A DNA stretch of 64,000 nucleotides. Source: JBKBIP01 sp046297495 (GTDB taxonomy: Bacteria > Planctomycetota > Planctomycetia > Gemmatales > Gemmataceae). Positions 48,939 to 57,669 of this stretch are shown one piece after another. A program made the translations under genes and the position numbers. The stretch is taken from NCBI GenBank assembly GCA_046297495.1, contig JBKBIP010000016.1, forward strand, positions 1 to 64,000, given 5' to 3'. Under the pieces are notes generated by a model that did not search any database, was not told the DNA's origin, and saw only the letters and a program-made list of their open reading frames with translations. Positions within the stretch are counted from its first letter, which is position 1. The number at the start of each line of letters is the position of its first letter.

Positions 48939-49919
48939 TCAGCCGTCGAGGTCGGCGGTGTCGAGCCGGCCTTGGGAACGCAGCTCGCGGAACTGGGTCA
49001 AGGTACGGCGGATGCCTTCCACCAGTGAGGTGCGCGGCAGCGGGCCGAGGTCGCGCTGCAAGGCGCTGTCGTCGAGATTGTAGGCGATGGCGATTTGCCG
49101 GTCGCCATGTGTGATTAGCTGGGCGGCTTGGGGTTCGACTTCACGCAGGGCTTGATGAAAGGTGGGCAAATCCACCACGTCGCCGCGCACATTATACGCC
49201 TTCGCCCCCTGATACGGTGCTTCCAGGCAGCGCACGAAGATCTTGGCCACGTCATCGACATATTGCAAATCTTGCCAGCCGCCGTAGGTGATGTGATATG
49301 GTCGCTCCAGGGCCAGCGACTTGATCGCCTTGGTCGGCTCACTGGTCATGCCAAAGTCACGCCCCACCCCGTACACTGTCCACGGGCGCAAGCCAATGCT
49401 GGATAAGCCGTGATCGAGATAATAGACGCGGGCGTTCCCTTCGTTGCAGCATTTGAAGTAACCATAGTGCGTCGTCGGCCGCAGCAGCACGTCGTCGGAG
49501 ATCGGATGATCAGCGGGATAGTCGTCGGGGGGGCCGAAGACGGCGGCGGAGCTGGCATAGACAAGCCGCTGGACCTGCCCCTGCGCCAACCGGGCCGCCT
49601 CGAAGACCGCCAGGGTGCCGAGCACGTTCACCTTGGCCCCCAGCAGCGGGTCGGCCCGGCACACCGGCACTTGCAGCCCGGCTAGGTGAACGATGTGCGT
49701 GATCTGGTGTTGGTCCAGGGCTTGGCGCAAGCCAGTCAAATCCGTGACATCGCCAGGAACGAAACGCACTTGCCGGACCTGATCCTCATCGAGAATCAAG
49801 CGCAACCGGTGCGGCGTCTCCTTCAAGTCATAAATCCAGACACGGTCGCCGCGCTCCAACAGATTGCGTGCGATCCAACTGCCGATACATCCATAACCGC
49901 CAGTGAGAAGTACATTCAT
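48939..49919 (-). CDS. NAD-dependent epimerase/dehydratase
   Basis: A 326-residue extended SDR enzyme. The NAD-binding TGGYGCIGSWIARNLLERGD is at the N-terminus, then VYASSAAVFGPPDD carries the catalytic Ser region, and THYGYFKCCNEGNARVYY the Y-x-x-x-K. GLRPWTVYGVGRD matches the substrate-binding part of UDP-sugar epimerases and dehydratases. The sugar nucleotide is not readable. It could feed surface polysaccharide together with ManC and the sulfotransferases. Confidence 0.9.
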   Translation of the reverse strand: MNVLLTGGYGCIGSWIARNLLERGDRVWIYDLKETPHRLRLILDEDQVRQVRFVPGDVTDLTGLRQALDQHQITHIVHLAGLQVPVCRADPLLGAKVNVLGTLAVFEAARLAQGQVQRLVYASSAAVFGPPDDYPADHPISDDVLLRPTTHYGYFKCCNEGNARVYYLDHGLSSIGLRPWTVYGVGRDFGMTSEPTKAIKSLALERPYHITYGGWQDLQYVDDVAKIFVRCLEAPYQGAKAYNVRGDVVDLPTFHQALREVEPQAAQLITHGDRQIAIAYNLDDSALQRDLGPLPRTSLVEGIRRTLTQFRELRSQGRLDTADLDG

Positions 49920-50244
49920 GGTGTGAATTCATCGAGTTAGCGACGCTTCGGAGAAGCGTCCGAGGTTCAATGGTTGGTACTCGAGGCGCAGCCATCGGTT
50001 CCAGGCGTGTGACATGGATGAAATCAATGGTCACGCACCGATTACAGCAATTCCGCGTCGTCCCCTTGCGTGACACCGATGATCCGAGATCGTTTTCCTA
50101 ACAGCACCAATTCCGGATGGCAAATATCATAGGAAAAACCATCCGTTACGTGGAGTCGAACAGGCTGAAACGGGCGGCGGCGCAAAGCAGTGGTGAGGTC
50201 CGGGGGAGCATGTGGTTCTCCTGGATTGTGGGCGTGCGCTTCCG
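49920..50244. other. Intergenic region downstream of gyrA
   Basis: About 325 bases without a supported gene. A perfect 8-base stem hairpin GACGCTTC-GGA-GAAGCGTC is at 49942-49960, just before the epimerase start; it may end gyrA transcription or sit in the epimerase leader. Nothing else was recognised. Confidence 0.4.
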
Positions 50245-52986
50245 CTACTTCGGGTTCTGCTCCGTGGGTGTTTCGGTGCTGCTCGCGCTGGTTTCCCCTT
50301 CTTCTTCCTCTTCCTTGACCACCTTAGCGATGGAAGCGATCTTGTCATCCTCGCGTAGGTCCATGATGCGGACCCCTTGGGTGTTGCGGCCCACGACGCG
50401 AATCTCATCGACATGGGTGCGATTGACCATGCCCTGGATCGTCATGAGCATGATGTCGTCGCCATCGCGCACGGAGACCACGCCGACCACTGGGCCGTTG
50501 CGTTCAGTGGCGCGGATGTCGCGCAACCCTTTGCCGCCGCGGCGCTGCTTGCGGTAGCGCATGGCCGAGCGGTCGCGGGGTTCGTCCCCTTCCTCGGCGA
50601 CGGCTTCCTCCTCGGCGGGTTCCTCCGCTTCCTCGACTTCCCCTTCCCCTTCCTCACTGACCACGTTGGCACCGAAGGGGGTGCGTTTGCCGTAGCCGTT
50701 CTCACATACCGTCAGCAAATAGCCCAATGGATCGGTGACGACCACGCCAACGACCTCATCCCCTTCTTGCAAGGAGATACCCTTGACCCCCCTGGTGTTG
50801 CGGCCCATGGCGCGGGCTTGTCCCTCGTCGAAGCGGATGGCCATGCCTTGGCGGGTGCAGAGGACGATTTCATCACCCGGCTGGGTCAGGACCACGCCGA
50901 TAAGGGTATCCCCTTCCTCTAGATTGATGCCGATGATGCCGCCGCTCTTGGGCCGGCTGTAGTCCTCCAGGGCTGTCTTCTTCACCAGGCCGCGGCGCGT
51001 GGCCATTAGCAGGTAATGGTCGGCCTCGAAGCGGCGCACTGGGATGACACTGGTGATCTTCTCCCCCTCACGCAGGGACAGGACATTAGCAATCGCCCGC
51101 CCGGCGCTGGTGCGGCCCATCTGGGGAATGTCATACACCTTGAGCCAATACACTTGCCCCCAATCGGTGAAGCAGAGCAAGTACGCATGAGTCGAGGCGA
51201 TGAAGAAATGCTCGATGAAATCGTCCTCGCGCGTGGCGCCGCCGGAGACCCCCTTGCCGCCGCGGTGCTGGCTGCGATACGTGTTCAGCGGCAGCCGCTT
51301 GATGTAGCCGTGATGGCTTAGTGTGATGGCATTGTCTTCCTCGGCGATCAAATCCTCGTAACTGACCCGGCCCACGGCGTCGATGATCTGCGTGCGGCGG
51401 TCGTCGCCGAACTTGTCGCGCAGTTCGATCAAATCTTGACGAATCACCGCCAAAATGTTGGCCTCGCTGCCGAGCAGGGTTTCATAACTGATGATGCGCT
51501 CGCGCAGCTCGTGGTATTCCTTGAGAATCTCGTCCCGTTCCAGGGCGGCCAATTGACCCAGCTGCATGCGCACGACAGCCTCGGCTTGGGCTTCGGTCAT
51601 GTGATAGACCGCGTGAACGCCGATCTCTCGTTGCAGGGCAGCGAAGTGCTCGTCGCCGAGCGCGCGGCCCAACACGGCGGCAGCCACCTCCATGTTCTGC
51701 AAGCGGACCTTGGCCTCGGCCCGGCTCGGCGACTGCCGGCAAACGGCGATGACTTCATCGAGCGAGGAGATGGCGATTAGCTGTCCTTCGAGGACATGGC
51801 CGCGCCGCTTGGCCTCGCGCAGCAAGAACTCGGTGCGCCGGCGGATGACCTGCACGCGATGGCGCAAGAACTCTTCCAGCATTTGCTTGAGCGTCAACAA
51901 ACGCGGCCGGCCATCGACCAGGGCCAGCAAGATGATGCTGACCGTTTTTTGCAGGGGAGAGTATTGATACAGTTGATTTAGCACCAAATGCGGGTCGGCG
52001 CCGCGCTTTAGGTCAATGACGAGCCGCACAGGCTCGCCCCCCCGGGCGCTGCTCTCATCGCGGATGGCGGAGATGTCCTTGATCCGTTCTTCCTTCACCA
52101 AATCGCCGATCAGCTCGGCCAGGCGATTGCGCGTCTGCTGGAAAGGAACTTCAGTGACAATGATTTGTGCCTTGTTCCCTTCCTCACGGATGTCGGCCCG
52201 CGCCCGAATGCTGATCTTACCGCGTCCGGTCGTGTAGCCTTCATAAATGCCGTCACGGCCGCAGATGATGTTGCCGGTTGGGAAATCAGGGCCGGGGATG
52301 ATCTTCATCAATTCTTCGATGGTTACCTCGGGGTCATCGATGATGCGAATGGTGGCATCGCACACCTCGCGCAGGTTGTGCGGCGGAATCTCGGTGGCCA
52401 TGCCAACCGCGATGCCATCGGAACCATTGATGAGCAAGTTCGGAAACTTGCAGGGCAAGACCAGCGGCTCGCGGTACTTGCCATCATAATTGTCGATGAA
52501 ATCGACCGTGTCACGCTCCAGGTCCTCGAGCAGCTCGGCGGCGACGGTGGACAAGCGGGCTTCGGTGTAACGATGGGCCGCTGGCGGCAACCCGGCGATG
52601 GAGCCGAAATTCCCTTGCGGATGGATGAGCGGATGGCGCATGACCCAATCCTGAGCCATGCGCACCAGCGTCATGTAGATCGACTGGTCGCCGTGCGGGT
52701 GGTAGCGTTTCATCGTCTCGCCGATGATGCCGGCACATTTGCTCGTCGCGGAATTGGGACTCAGCCCCAAGTCATTCATGGCCAGCAAGATGCGGCGCTG
52801 CGACGGTTTCAGGCCGTCGCGCACGTCCGGCAAGGCCCGGCTGATGAGCACACTCATGGCATAGTTGAGATAACTATGCTTCAGTTCGTCTTCGATGTTC
52901 AGCGGCTCGTAATGATCGCCGTTGGTCGGCGCGTCGGCATCCGGGGGCAAATCCGGTGGAAGTAGTTCGTCCGGCAAAGTTGGCAT
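50245..52986 (-). CDS. gyrA: DNA gyrase subunit A
   Basis: A 913-residue GyrA, the DNA-cleaving subunit of gyrase. The winged-helix and catalytic tyrosine are in AAHRYTEARLS (Tyr140). The gyrase box QHRGGKGVSGG opens the C-terminal beta-pinwheel. Unusual points: the quinolone region reads HPHGDQSIYMTLVRMAQ, with Gln101 and Met105 where E. coli has Ser83 and Asp87; an acidic insertion of about 30 residues (Glu-rich, around 50585-50670) interrupts the pinwheel; and a second box-like QRRGGKGLRDI follows it. ATG at 52986 is preceded by AAAGG only a base or two away. No gyrB is beside it. Confidence 0.95.
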   Translation of the reverse strand: MPTLPDELLPPDLPPDADAPTNGDHYEPLNIEDELKHSYLNYAMSVLISRALPDVRDGLKPSQRRILLAMNDLGLSPNSATSKCAGIIGETMKRYHPHGDQSIYMTLVRMAQDWVMRHPLIHPQGNFGSIAGLPPAAHRYTEARLSTVAAELLEDLERDTVDFIDNYDGKYREPLVLPCKFPNLLINGSDGIAVGMATEIPPHNLREVCDATIRIIDDPEVTIEELMKIIPGPDFPTGNIICGRDGIYEGYTTGRGKISIRARADIREEGNKAQIIVTEVPFQQTRNRLAELIGDLVKEERIKDISAIRDESSARGGEPVRLVIDLKRGADPHLVLNQLYQYSPLQKTVSIILLALVDGRPRLLTLKQMLEEFLRHRVQVIRRRTEFLLREAKRRGHVLEGQLIAISSLDEVIAVCRQSPSRAEAKVRLQNMEVAAAVLGRALGDEHFAALQREIGVHAVYHMTEAQAEAVVRMQLGQLAALERDEILKEYHELRERIISYETLLGSEANILAVIRQDLIELRDKFGDDRRTQIIDAVGRVSYEDLIAEEDNAITLSHHGYIKRLPLNTYRSQHRGGKGVSGGATREDDFIEHFFIASTHAYLLCFTDWGQVYWLKVYDIPQMGRTSAGRAIANVLSLREGEKITSVIPVRRFEADHYLLMATRRGLVKKTALEDYSRPKSGGIIGINLEEGDTLIGVVLTQPGDEIVLCTRQGMAIRFDEGQARAMGRNTRGVKGISLQEGDEVVGVVVTDPLGYLLTVCENGYGKRTPFGANVVSEEGEGEVEEAEEPAEEEAVAEEGDEPRDRSAMRYRKQRRGGKGLRDIRATERNGPVVGVVSVRDGDDIMLMTIQGMVNRTHVDEIRVVGRNTQGVRIMDLREDDKIASIAKVVKEEEEEGETSASSTETPTEQNPK

Positions 52987-53063
52987 CCTTTACGATCAGG
53001 ACGGTTCACACACTCGGTCTCCGCTAGGGACCGATTCTAAATCCCAATATCATTTATGGATTT

Positions 53064-53092
53064 AGTATAGCAAAAAGCATCGATTATCTCTA
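53064..53092 (-). promoter_or_regulatory. Sigma70-like promoter for gyrA
   Basis: On the minus strand TAGAGA (53087-53092) and TATACT (53064-53069) are 17 bases apart, about 80 bases before the gyrA start. The -10 matches consensus at 5 of 6 positions and the -35 at 4 of 6. Confidence 0.5.
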
Positions 53093-53130
53093 CTCGGTGT
53101 TTCCTTGGTATCTGGCCTTGTTTCTCCCCA

Positions 53131-54240
53131 TCATTTCATAAACTCACTTACCGTCGTCACCCGATGTTCCGTGGCGGCGGCGAGGGTGGCTTCGCACAGG
53201 GCGATGGTCTCCAGATTGTCGCGGCCGCTGATCTCCGGCTCGGCGCCATCTTCCAAGGCGCGGAGCAGCTGGGCCATTGTGCCGGCGAAGGCGTCGGGAA
53301 ACCAGGCTTCCGGCCAGCGCGGTTGCAACCAGTAGCCGGGCCGGTGCTTGGTGGTGAAATCGAGGGTGCTGGGGGTCTTGGCGGGATAGCTGGGCCAGCC
53401 GATGGTTCCCCGCGTCAGGCCGTCGGTTCCTTCGACCCGCCAGCGAATGTAAATGTCGCTCTCCGCTCCTTCGCGGGCCGGGCCGGTCCAGACATCATCC
53501 CAAGCGGACGCTCGGCAACCATTGTCGTATTCCAGAATGTACAGGTTGATGCCGTCGCGGTGCGGAAACCGGGTGCGCGGATCGGGGCAGGTGCTGGCCA
53601 GGACACGCTCCGGCGTGCCGAACCAGTAACGGAATGTATCCAGGTGATGAATGCTCATCACGAAAGTCGAAAGAGATGGCAATTTTTCGCTCCACGGCAT
53701 CCAATGCGGAATGGCCCGCATCTCGATGGTGCCGAGCACCGGCTCTCCTAGCCAGCCGCGCTGGAGAATATCTTTGAGAGCACGCACGGATTGATCATAG
53801 CGCATGTTCTGATTGACTGCCAACGCGATGCCCGCCTGGGCGCACAGGGTGACGCACTCCTGGGCCGCGCGGTAGCTCATGGCCAGTGGTTTTTGGGCCA
53901 GGATGCCGCGGATGTGGTCGCGGTGCTGGACCGCCGCTCGGATGACCTCCGGCTGAACATCGGGAGGCACGGCGATGTCCAGAACTTCCACCGCCGGGTC
54001 GGCCAGCAGCTCGGCAATGGTGGCGTGACAGCGCGGGATGCCGTGCATGTCGGCGACCATGCTGGCCTTGGCCGGGTCACGGGAAGCAATCGCCACTGGA
54101 TTGAAACCCGCCTGCCGATAGGCAACTAAATGACAATCGCGCATGATGAAGCCGGCCCCCACGCAGCCGATGCCGACATCCCGGCGCCGCGGCAAGCGGG
54201 GCAGATAGTTTAACGACAAATCGAAATCCTGGATTGACAT
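53131..54240 (-). CDS. Gfo/Idh/MocA-family oxidoreductase
   Basis: A 369-residue NAD(P)-dependent oxidoreductase. The Rossmann start GIGCVGAGFIMRDCHLVAYR, then VLDIAVPPDVQPEVIRAAVQ and the catalytic region ILAQKPLAMSYRAAQECV (E/Q-K-P motif, here QKP) match the Gfo/Idh/MocA family. The second domain, with MSIHHLDTFRYWFG, carries the His-x-x-Asp pair. Enzymes of this family act on sugars, inositols or their derivatives, and the substrate here is unknown. It may act with the TIM-barrel isomerase-type enzymes found in such bacteria. The ribosome site is weak. Confidence 0.9.
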   Translation of the reverse strand: MSIQDFDLSLNYLPRLPRRRDVGIGCVGAGFIMRDCHLVAYRQAGFNPVAIASRDPAKASMVADMHGIPRCHATIAELLADPAVEVLDIAVPPDVQPEVIRAAVQHRDHIRGILAQKPLAMSYRAAQECVTLCAQAGIALAVNQNMRYDQSVRALKDILQRGWLGEPVLGTIEMRAIPHWMPWSEKLPSLSTFVMSIHHLDTFRYWFGTPERVLASTCPDPRTRFPHRDGINLYILEYDNGCRASAWDDVWTGPAREGAESDIYIRWRVEGTDGLTRGTIGWPSYPAKTPSTLDFTTKHRPGYWLQPRWPEAWFPDAFAGTMAQLLRALEDGAEPEISGRDNLETIALCEATLAAATEHRVTTVSEFMK

Positions 54241-54328
54241 ATTATAGACTCGATCTAAGGTTTTGGAAAAACTACTTGCTTCGTCCCTCGTTTTGGGAAA
54301 AGATCGTAGAATCTAGCTGACACTCTCT

Positions 54329-54348
54329 CCAGGGGCTGACGCCCCTGG
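54329..54348. repeat. Short palindrome CCAGGGGC-TGAC-GCCCCTGG
   Basis: A perfect 8-base stem with a four-base loop, followed by CTATGGACTGTCGCCCCTG, in the 253-base gap between the divergent Gfo/Idh/MocA and MFS genes. I recall similar GGGGCTGACGCCCCT wording as a frequent dispersed repeat in planctomycetes, unverified. Confidence 0.55.
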
Positions 54349-54493
54349 CTATGGACTGTCGCCCCTGTCGGGACTGAAGAGGCTCTTACCGTGGTTTCTT
54401 CTTGGACCTCATCCTCCCACTGCCCGATGACGAAATCAAGGTCCTACCTGTAAAGTCCGCTGAATGGAGCATTCCTAACCTCTGGATCAACCC

Positions 54494-55831
54494 ATGAATT
54501 TGAATATGACTGACCCGACGCCAACGGTTCCCAGTTCCATCTTCCGCAACCGCTGGATGCAATTAATCGCCGGCATCATTGGCATGGTGTCGGTGGCGAA
54601 CTTTCAATATTCGTGGACATTGTTTGTCACGCCGTTGCACAATCACCACGGTTGGTCGAAAGCGGAGATTCAAAGCTCCCTGTTCATCTTCTTTATCTCC
54701 GCCCAAACCTGGTTGGTTCCTTTGGAAGGATACATCGCCGATCGTTTCGGTCCGCGCAAGTTATTGATCGGCGGCGGTATCTTGGCGGGGTTGGGTTGGG
54801 TGATGATTGCTCACACCTCGTCGCTGATGGTCGTGAATCTGGCGCAAGTGTTTGCCGGTTGCGGTTCGGGCATCGTCTATGGTCTCAGCATGGGAAGTGC
54901 CTTGAAATGGTTTCCCGACCGGCGCGGCTTGGCGTCCGGTCTCACGGCGGCGGCGTTTGGCGCTGGCTCGGCGGCCACGGTCATCCCGATCCGCTGGACC
55001 ATCCAGCAGCACGGTTACGAGGCGGCCTTGATCTGGTTCGGTCTCGTCCAAGGACTCATTATTGTCTTAGCCGGGTTGATCGTGCGGTTTCCCCGGGCTG
55101 GGGAAGTGCCCGCTCCGATTCAACCGAAGGTGCTGCAAACGCGCCGTGACTACACGCCCCAGGAAATGCTCCGCGCCCCCGCGTTTTGGCTACTTTATGT
55201 CATGATGGTTCTGGGCGCGATCCCCGGCCTGTTGATGATTGGCGTCATTGCTTCCCTGGCGGAGGATTTTGCCATCGCCGAGATTCCCATTTATCTCTTG
55301 GGTTATGAGATTGCTGCCGCCTTGTCGCTGGCCATGATCCTCGACCGCATCATGGGGGGACTAACGCGGCCGGTGTTTGGCTGGATCTCCGACCATATTG
55401 GTCGGGAGTTGGCCATCTTCCTGGCCTTCGCCTTGGAGGGGAGCGCCTTGTTGCTGCTGATTCTCTACATTCATGAGCCGATGATGTTCGTGCTCATGTC
55501 GGGGATTGCCTTTTTCGGCTGGGGAGCGGTATTCAGTTTGTTCCCAGCGGTCAGCGGCGACATGTTCGGGCGCCAATTCGCCACCGCCAACTACGGTTGG
55601 TTGTACACCGCTAAGGGAGTGTCGGCGTTGGTGGTGGCGGGATTGACGGACTTGCATGCTCATTCGAGTTCTTGGTTGGGATCGACCACCAAGGCCTGGA
55701 CACTGGTGTTTGCCATCATGATTGCCTTGGATGCGGTGGCGGCCCTGCTGGCGTTGTTGGTGCTGCGACCGTTGCGGCAACGCGCGGCGGCGGTCGAAGT
55801 CCTGCCGGAGCCGGTCGCGATGAAAGCGTGA
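54494..55831 (+). CDS. OFA-type MFS transporter (oxalate/formate antiporter-like)
   Basis: A 445-residue twelve-helix transporter of the major facilitator superfamily. The opening RWMQLIAGIIGMVSVANFQYSW and TLFVTPLHNHHGWSKAEIQSS, the loop GYIADRFGPRKLLIGGG (the MFS G-x-x-x-D-R-x-G motif), and FAGCGSGIVYGLSMGSALKWF match the oxalate/formate antiporter group. The substrate is probably a small carboxylate; oxalate itself is not shown, and no oxalate-degrading gene is near. The start is ATG 54494 or 54506; ribosome sites are weak. A nuclease gene fragment begins right after the stop codon. Confidence 0.88.
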   Translation: MNLNMTDPTPTVPSSIFRNRWMQLIAGIIGMVSVANFQYSWTLFVTPLHNHHGWSKAEIQSSLFIFFISAQTWLVPLEGYIADRFGPRKLLIGGGILAGLGWVMIAHTSSLMVVNLAQVFAGCGSGIVYGLSMGSALKWFPDRRGLASGLTAAAFGAGSAATVIPIRWTIQQHGYEAALIWFGLVQGLIIVLAGLIVRFPRAGEVPAPIQPKVLQTRRDYTPQEMLRAPAFWLLYVMMVLGAIPGLLMIGVIASLAEDFAIAEIPIYLLGYEIAAALSLAMILDRIMGGLTRPVFGWISDHIGRELAIFLAFALEGSALLLLILYIHEPMMFVLMSGIAFFGWGAVFSLFPAVSGDMFGRQFATANYGWLYTAKGVSALVVAGLTDLHAHSSSWLGSTTKAWTLVFAIMIALDAVAALLALLVLRPLRQRAAAVEVLPEPVAMKA

Positions 55832-55838
55832 TTGACTC

Positions 55839-55950
55839 AAGCATGGCGCCAGCCGGGCGGAGATTCTCAATCTGTGGCGGTGCATCGACTGGCGGATGGA
55901 CCTGCCACGCGACCGGGGAGAAAGCTGCTGGCAAGCGATTTGTTCAATCT
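55839..55950 (+). pseudogene. Decayed Rpn-like nuclease gene fragment, copy 2
   Basis: In frame from 55839 the translation runs KHGASRAEILNLWRCIDWRM, then DLPRDRGESCWQAICSI. This lines up without gaps with the fragment at 43916-44150 (HGASRQEILNLWRFIDWL and so on); about 82 of 105 bases agree by eye. No start codon, N-terminal nuclease half or C-terminal part is present. It begins 8 bases after the MFS stop codon, just as copy 1 follows the phosphatase gene. Family assignment as Rpn/PD-(D/E)XK is from memory of the motif wording. Confidence 0.68.
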
Positions 55951-56077
55951 TCTTGCGCTCGGAGTCGGATGGCCGCGCGAAACGATTCATCATTCCGACC
56001 GCTTCCGACTGCAATTAACAATTGGTCTGGTTTGCTATATCATTTCCTCAACATCACTCGTTCTCAGGGAGGAACTC

Positions 56078-57157
56078 ATGCCGCACGCGCTGATTATGGC
56101 GGGAGGGGGCGGAACGCGCTTTTGGCCGCGCAGCCGGCAACGGCGTCCCAAACAATTCTTGACGCTTACCGGCGACCGTTCGTTACTGCAAATGACCTGG
56201 GACCGCATCGAGGCCCAGGCGCCGGCGGGGCAAACGTGGGTCATCACCGGTGCCCGCTACGCCGACGAAACCACTCGCCAGTTGCCCGACGTGCCGGCGG
56301 ATCAAATCATCGGTGAACCGTTTGGCCGAGATACGGCGGCGTGCATCGGCTTGGGGGCAGCATTGATCGCTCGCCGCGACCCGCACGCGACCATGCTGGT
56401 GATGCCCGCCGATCATGTCATTGAACCGACGCAGGAGTTTCGCCGAGCCGTCTATGCCGCCGAGCAAGCCGCTGATGCTTACCCCAACGCCCTGATCACC
56501 TTCGGCATTCCACCGACCTTCCCCGCGACCGGCTACGGCTACATCCAGCGGGGCCCGGAGCTGGAGCGCCGCCAAGGGGTGACGGTGCATCGTGTCAAAG
56601 GTTTCCGCGAGAAACCAAAGCCCGATATCGCCGAGCAGTTCCTCGCGTCCGGGGAGTATTACTGGAACAGCGGCATTTTCGTCTGGAAGGTGGCCACCAT
56701 CATGACAGCCTTGCGGGACCAGCAGCCGGCCCTGTTCGCCGCCGTGCAGCGCATCGCCGACGCCTGGGAGTCACCGCAGCGCGCGGACGTGCTGCGCCAA
56801 GAATACGAACGGCTGGATCGGATCAGCATTGACTATGCGGTGATGGAAAAGGCCTCGGAAGTGCTTGTGCTGCACGCGCCGTTTCGCTGGGATGATGTCG
56901 GCAGCTGGCTAGCCCTGGAACGGCTCCATCCCCAGGACCCCCACGGCAACACGATTCAGGCCACCCATTACGGCGTCAACACCCAAGACTGTGTTATCGT
57001 TTCCGACCCACAGCACCTGATCGCCACCTTGGGAGTGGAGAATCTGCTCATCATCCAGGATGGCGACGTGACCTTGGTGGCCGACCGCCGCGACGAAAAC
57101 GCCATTAAACAAATCGTCGAACGCCTGAATCAAGTCGGATTGGAGAAGTTTTTGTGA
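56078..57157 (+). CDS. manC: Mannose-1-phosphate guanylyltransferase
   Basis: A 359-residue nucleotidyltransferase that makes GDP-mannose from GTP and mannose-1-phosphate. The nucleotide loop is LIMAGGGGTRFWPRSRQRRPKQ, with EPFGRDTAACIGLGAALI, VMPADHVIEP and GYGYIQRGPE. Then FREKPKPDIAEQFL and YYWNSGIFVWKV complete the family pattern. It has no C-terminal mannose-6-phosphate isomerase domain, unlike the long type. GDP-mannose feeds surface polysaccharides. ATG at 56078 has GGGAGGA upstream; the long reading from 55832 runs through the nuclease fragment and is rejected. Its last codons overlap the ruvX start by 4 bases. Confidence 0.93.
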   Translation: MPHALIMAGGGGTRFWPRSRQRRPKQFLTLTGDRSLLQMTWDRIEAQAPAGQTWVITGARYADETTRQLPDVPADQIIGEPFGRDTAACIGLGAALIARRDPHATMLVMPADHVIEPTQEFRRAVYAAEQAADAYPNALITFGIPPTFPATGYGYIQRGPELERRQGVTVHRVKGFREKPKPDIAEQFLASGEYYWNSGIFVWKVATIMTALRDQQPALFAAVQRIADAWESPQRADVLRQEYERLDRISIDYAVMEKASEVLVLHAPFRWDDVGSWLALERLHPQDPHGNTIQATHYGVNTQDCVIVSDPQHLIATLGVENLLIIQDGDVTLVADRRDENAIKQIVERLNQVGLEKFL

Positions 57158-57642
57158 CACCAAAAGGGCGATTGCTGGGGGTTGATTTCGGTGACGTGCG
57201 CATTGGCTTGGCCGTCAGCGCGGCCGAGAGCGCCATTGCCTTTCCCTTGGCCATGTATCAACGCCGTGATCCGGCCCGCGACGCCGACTATTTCTGCCAG
57301 CTGGTCGCCGCCGAACAAATCGATTGGATCATCGTTGGCTTACCAATCCATCTCGACGGCCGGGAGGGACCCAAAGCCTGCGCGGCCCGCGCCTTCGGCC
57401 AATGGCTGGCTGAGGTCACGCGCTTGCCAGTCATCTTTTGGGATGAGCGTTTCACCACCGTCGAGGCCGAGCAAGCCCTCTGGTCCGCTGGTTTGACGCA
57501 CAAGCAGCGCAAGCAACGCCGCGACAAAGTCGCCGCCCAAATCCTGCTGCAAGCCTACCTCGACGCCGGCTGCCCGCGGACGCCGGAATTCGGGGCGCTG
57601 GAGGAGGCGGGGAGAGAAGGTTCGGGAGGGGGAGAGAAATGA
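57154..57642 (+). CDS. ruvX: Holliday junction resolvase-like protein RuvX
   Basis: A 162-residue YqgF/RuvX family nuclease. The RNase H-fold start LLGVDFGDVRIGLAVS has the first catalytic Asp, IIVGLPIHLDG the second strand, WDERFTTVEAEQAL the Glu, and DKVAAQILLQAYLDAG the last Asp. In E. coli YqgF is needed for 16S rRNA 5' processing; a junction-resolving role is also proposed. It starts at GTG 57154, overlapping the manC stop (GTGA), so translation is coupled. The C-terminal 25 residues are Glu/Gly-rich and beyond the usual length. Confidence 0.92.
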   Translation: MTPKGRLLGVDFGDVRIGLAVSAAESAIAFPLAMYQRRDPARDADYFCQLVAAEQIDWIIVGLPIHLDGREGPKACAARAFGQWLAEVTRLPVIFWDERFTTVEAEQALWSAGLTHKQRKQRRDKVAAQILLQAYLDAGCPRTPEFGALEEAGREGSGGGEK

Positions 57643-57669
57643 GATGGATAGATAAAATGGGTTCCCAGA

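Noticed and set aside
50245..52986. Possibility that the gene is topoisomerase IV ParC
   Set aside because: The C-terminal domain holds the gyrase box QHRGGKG and a full pinwheel length, which favours GyrA.
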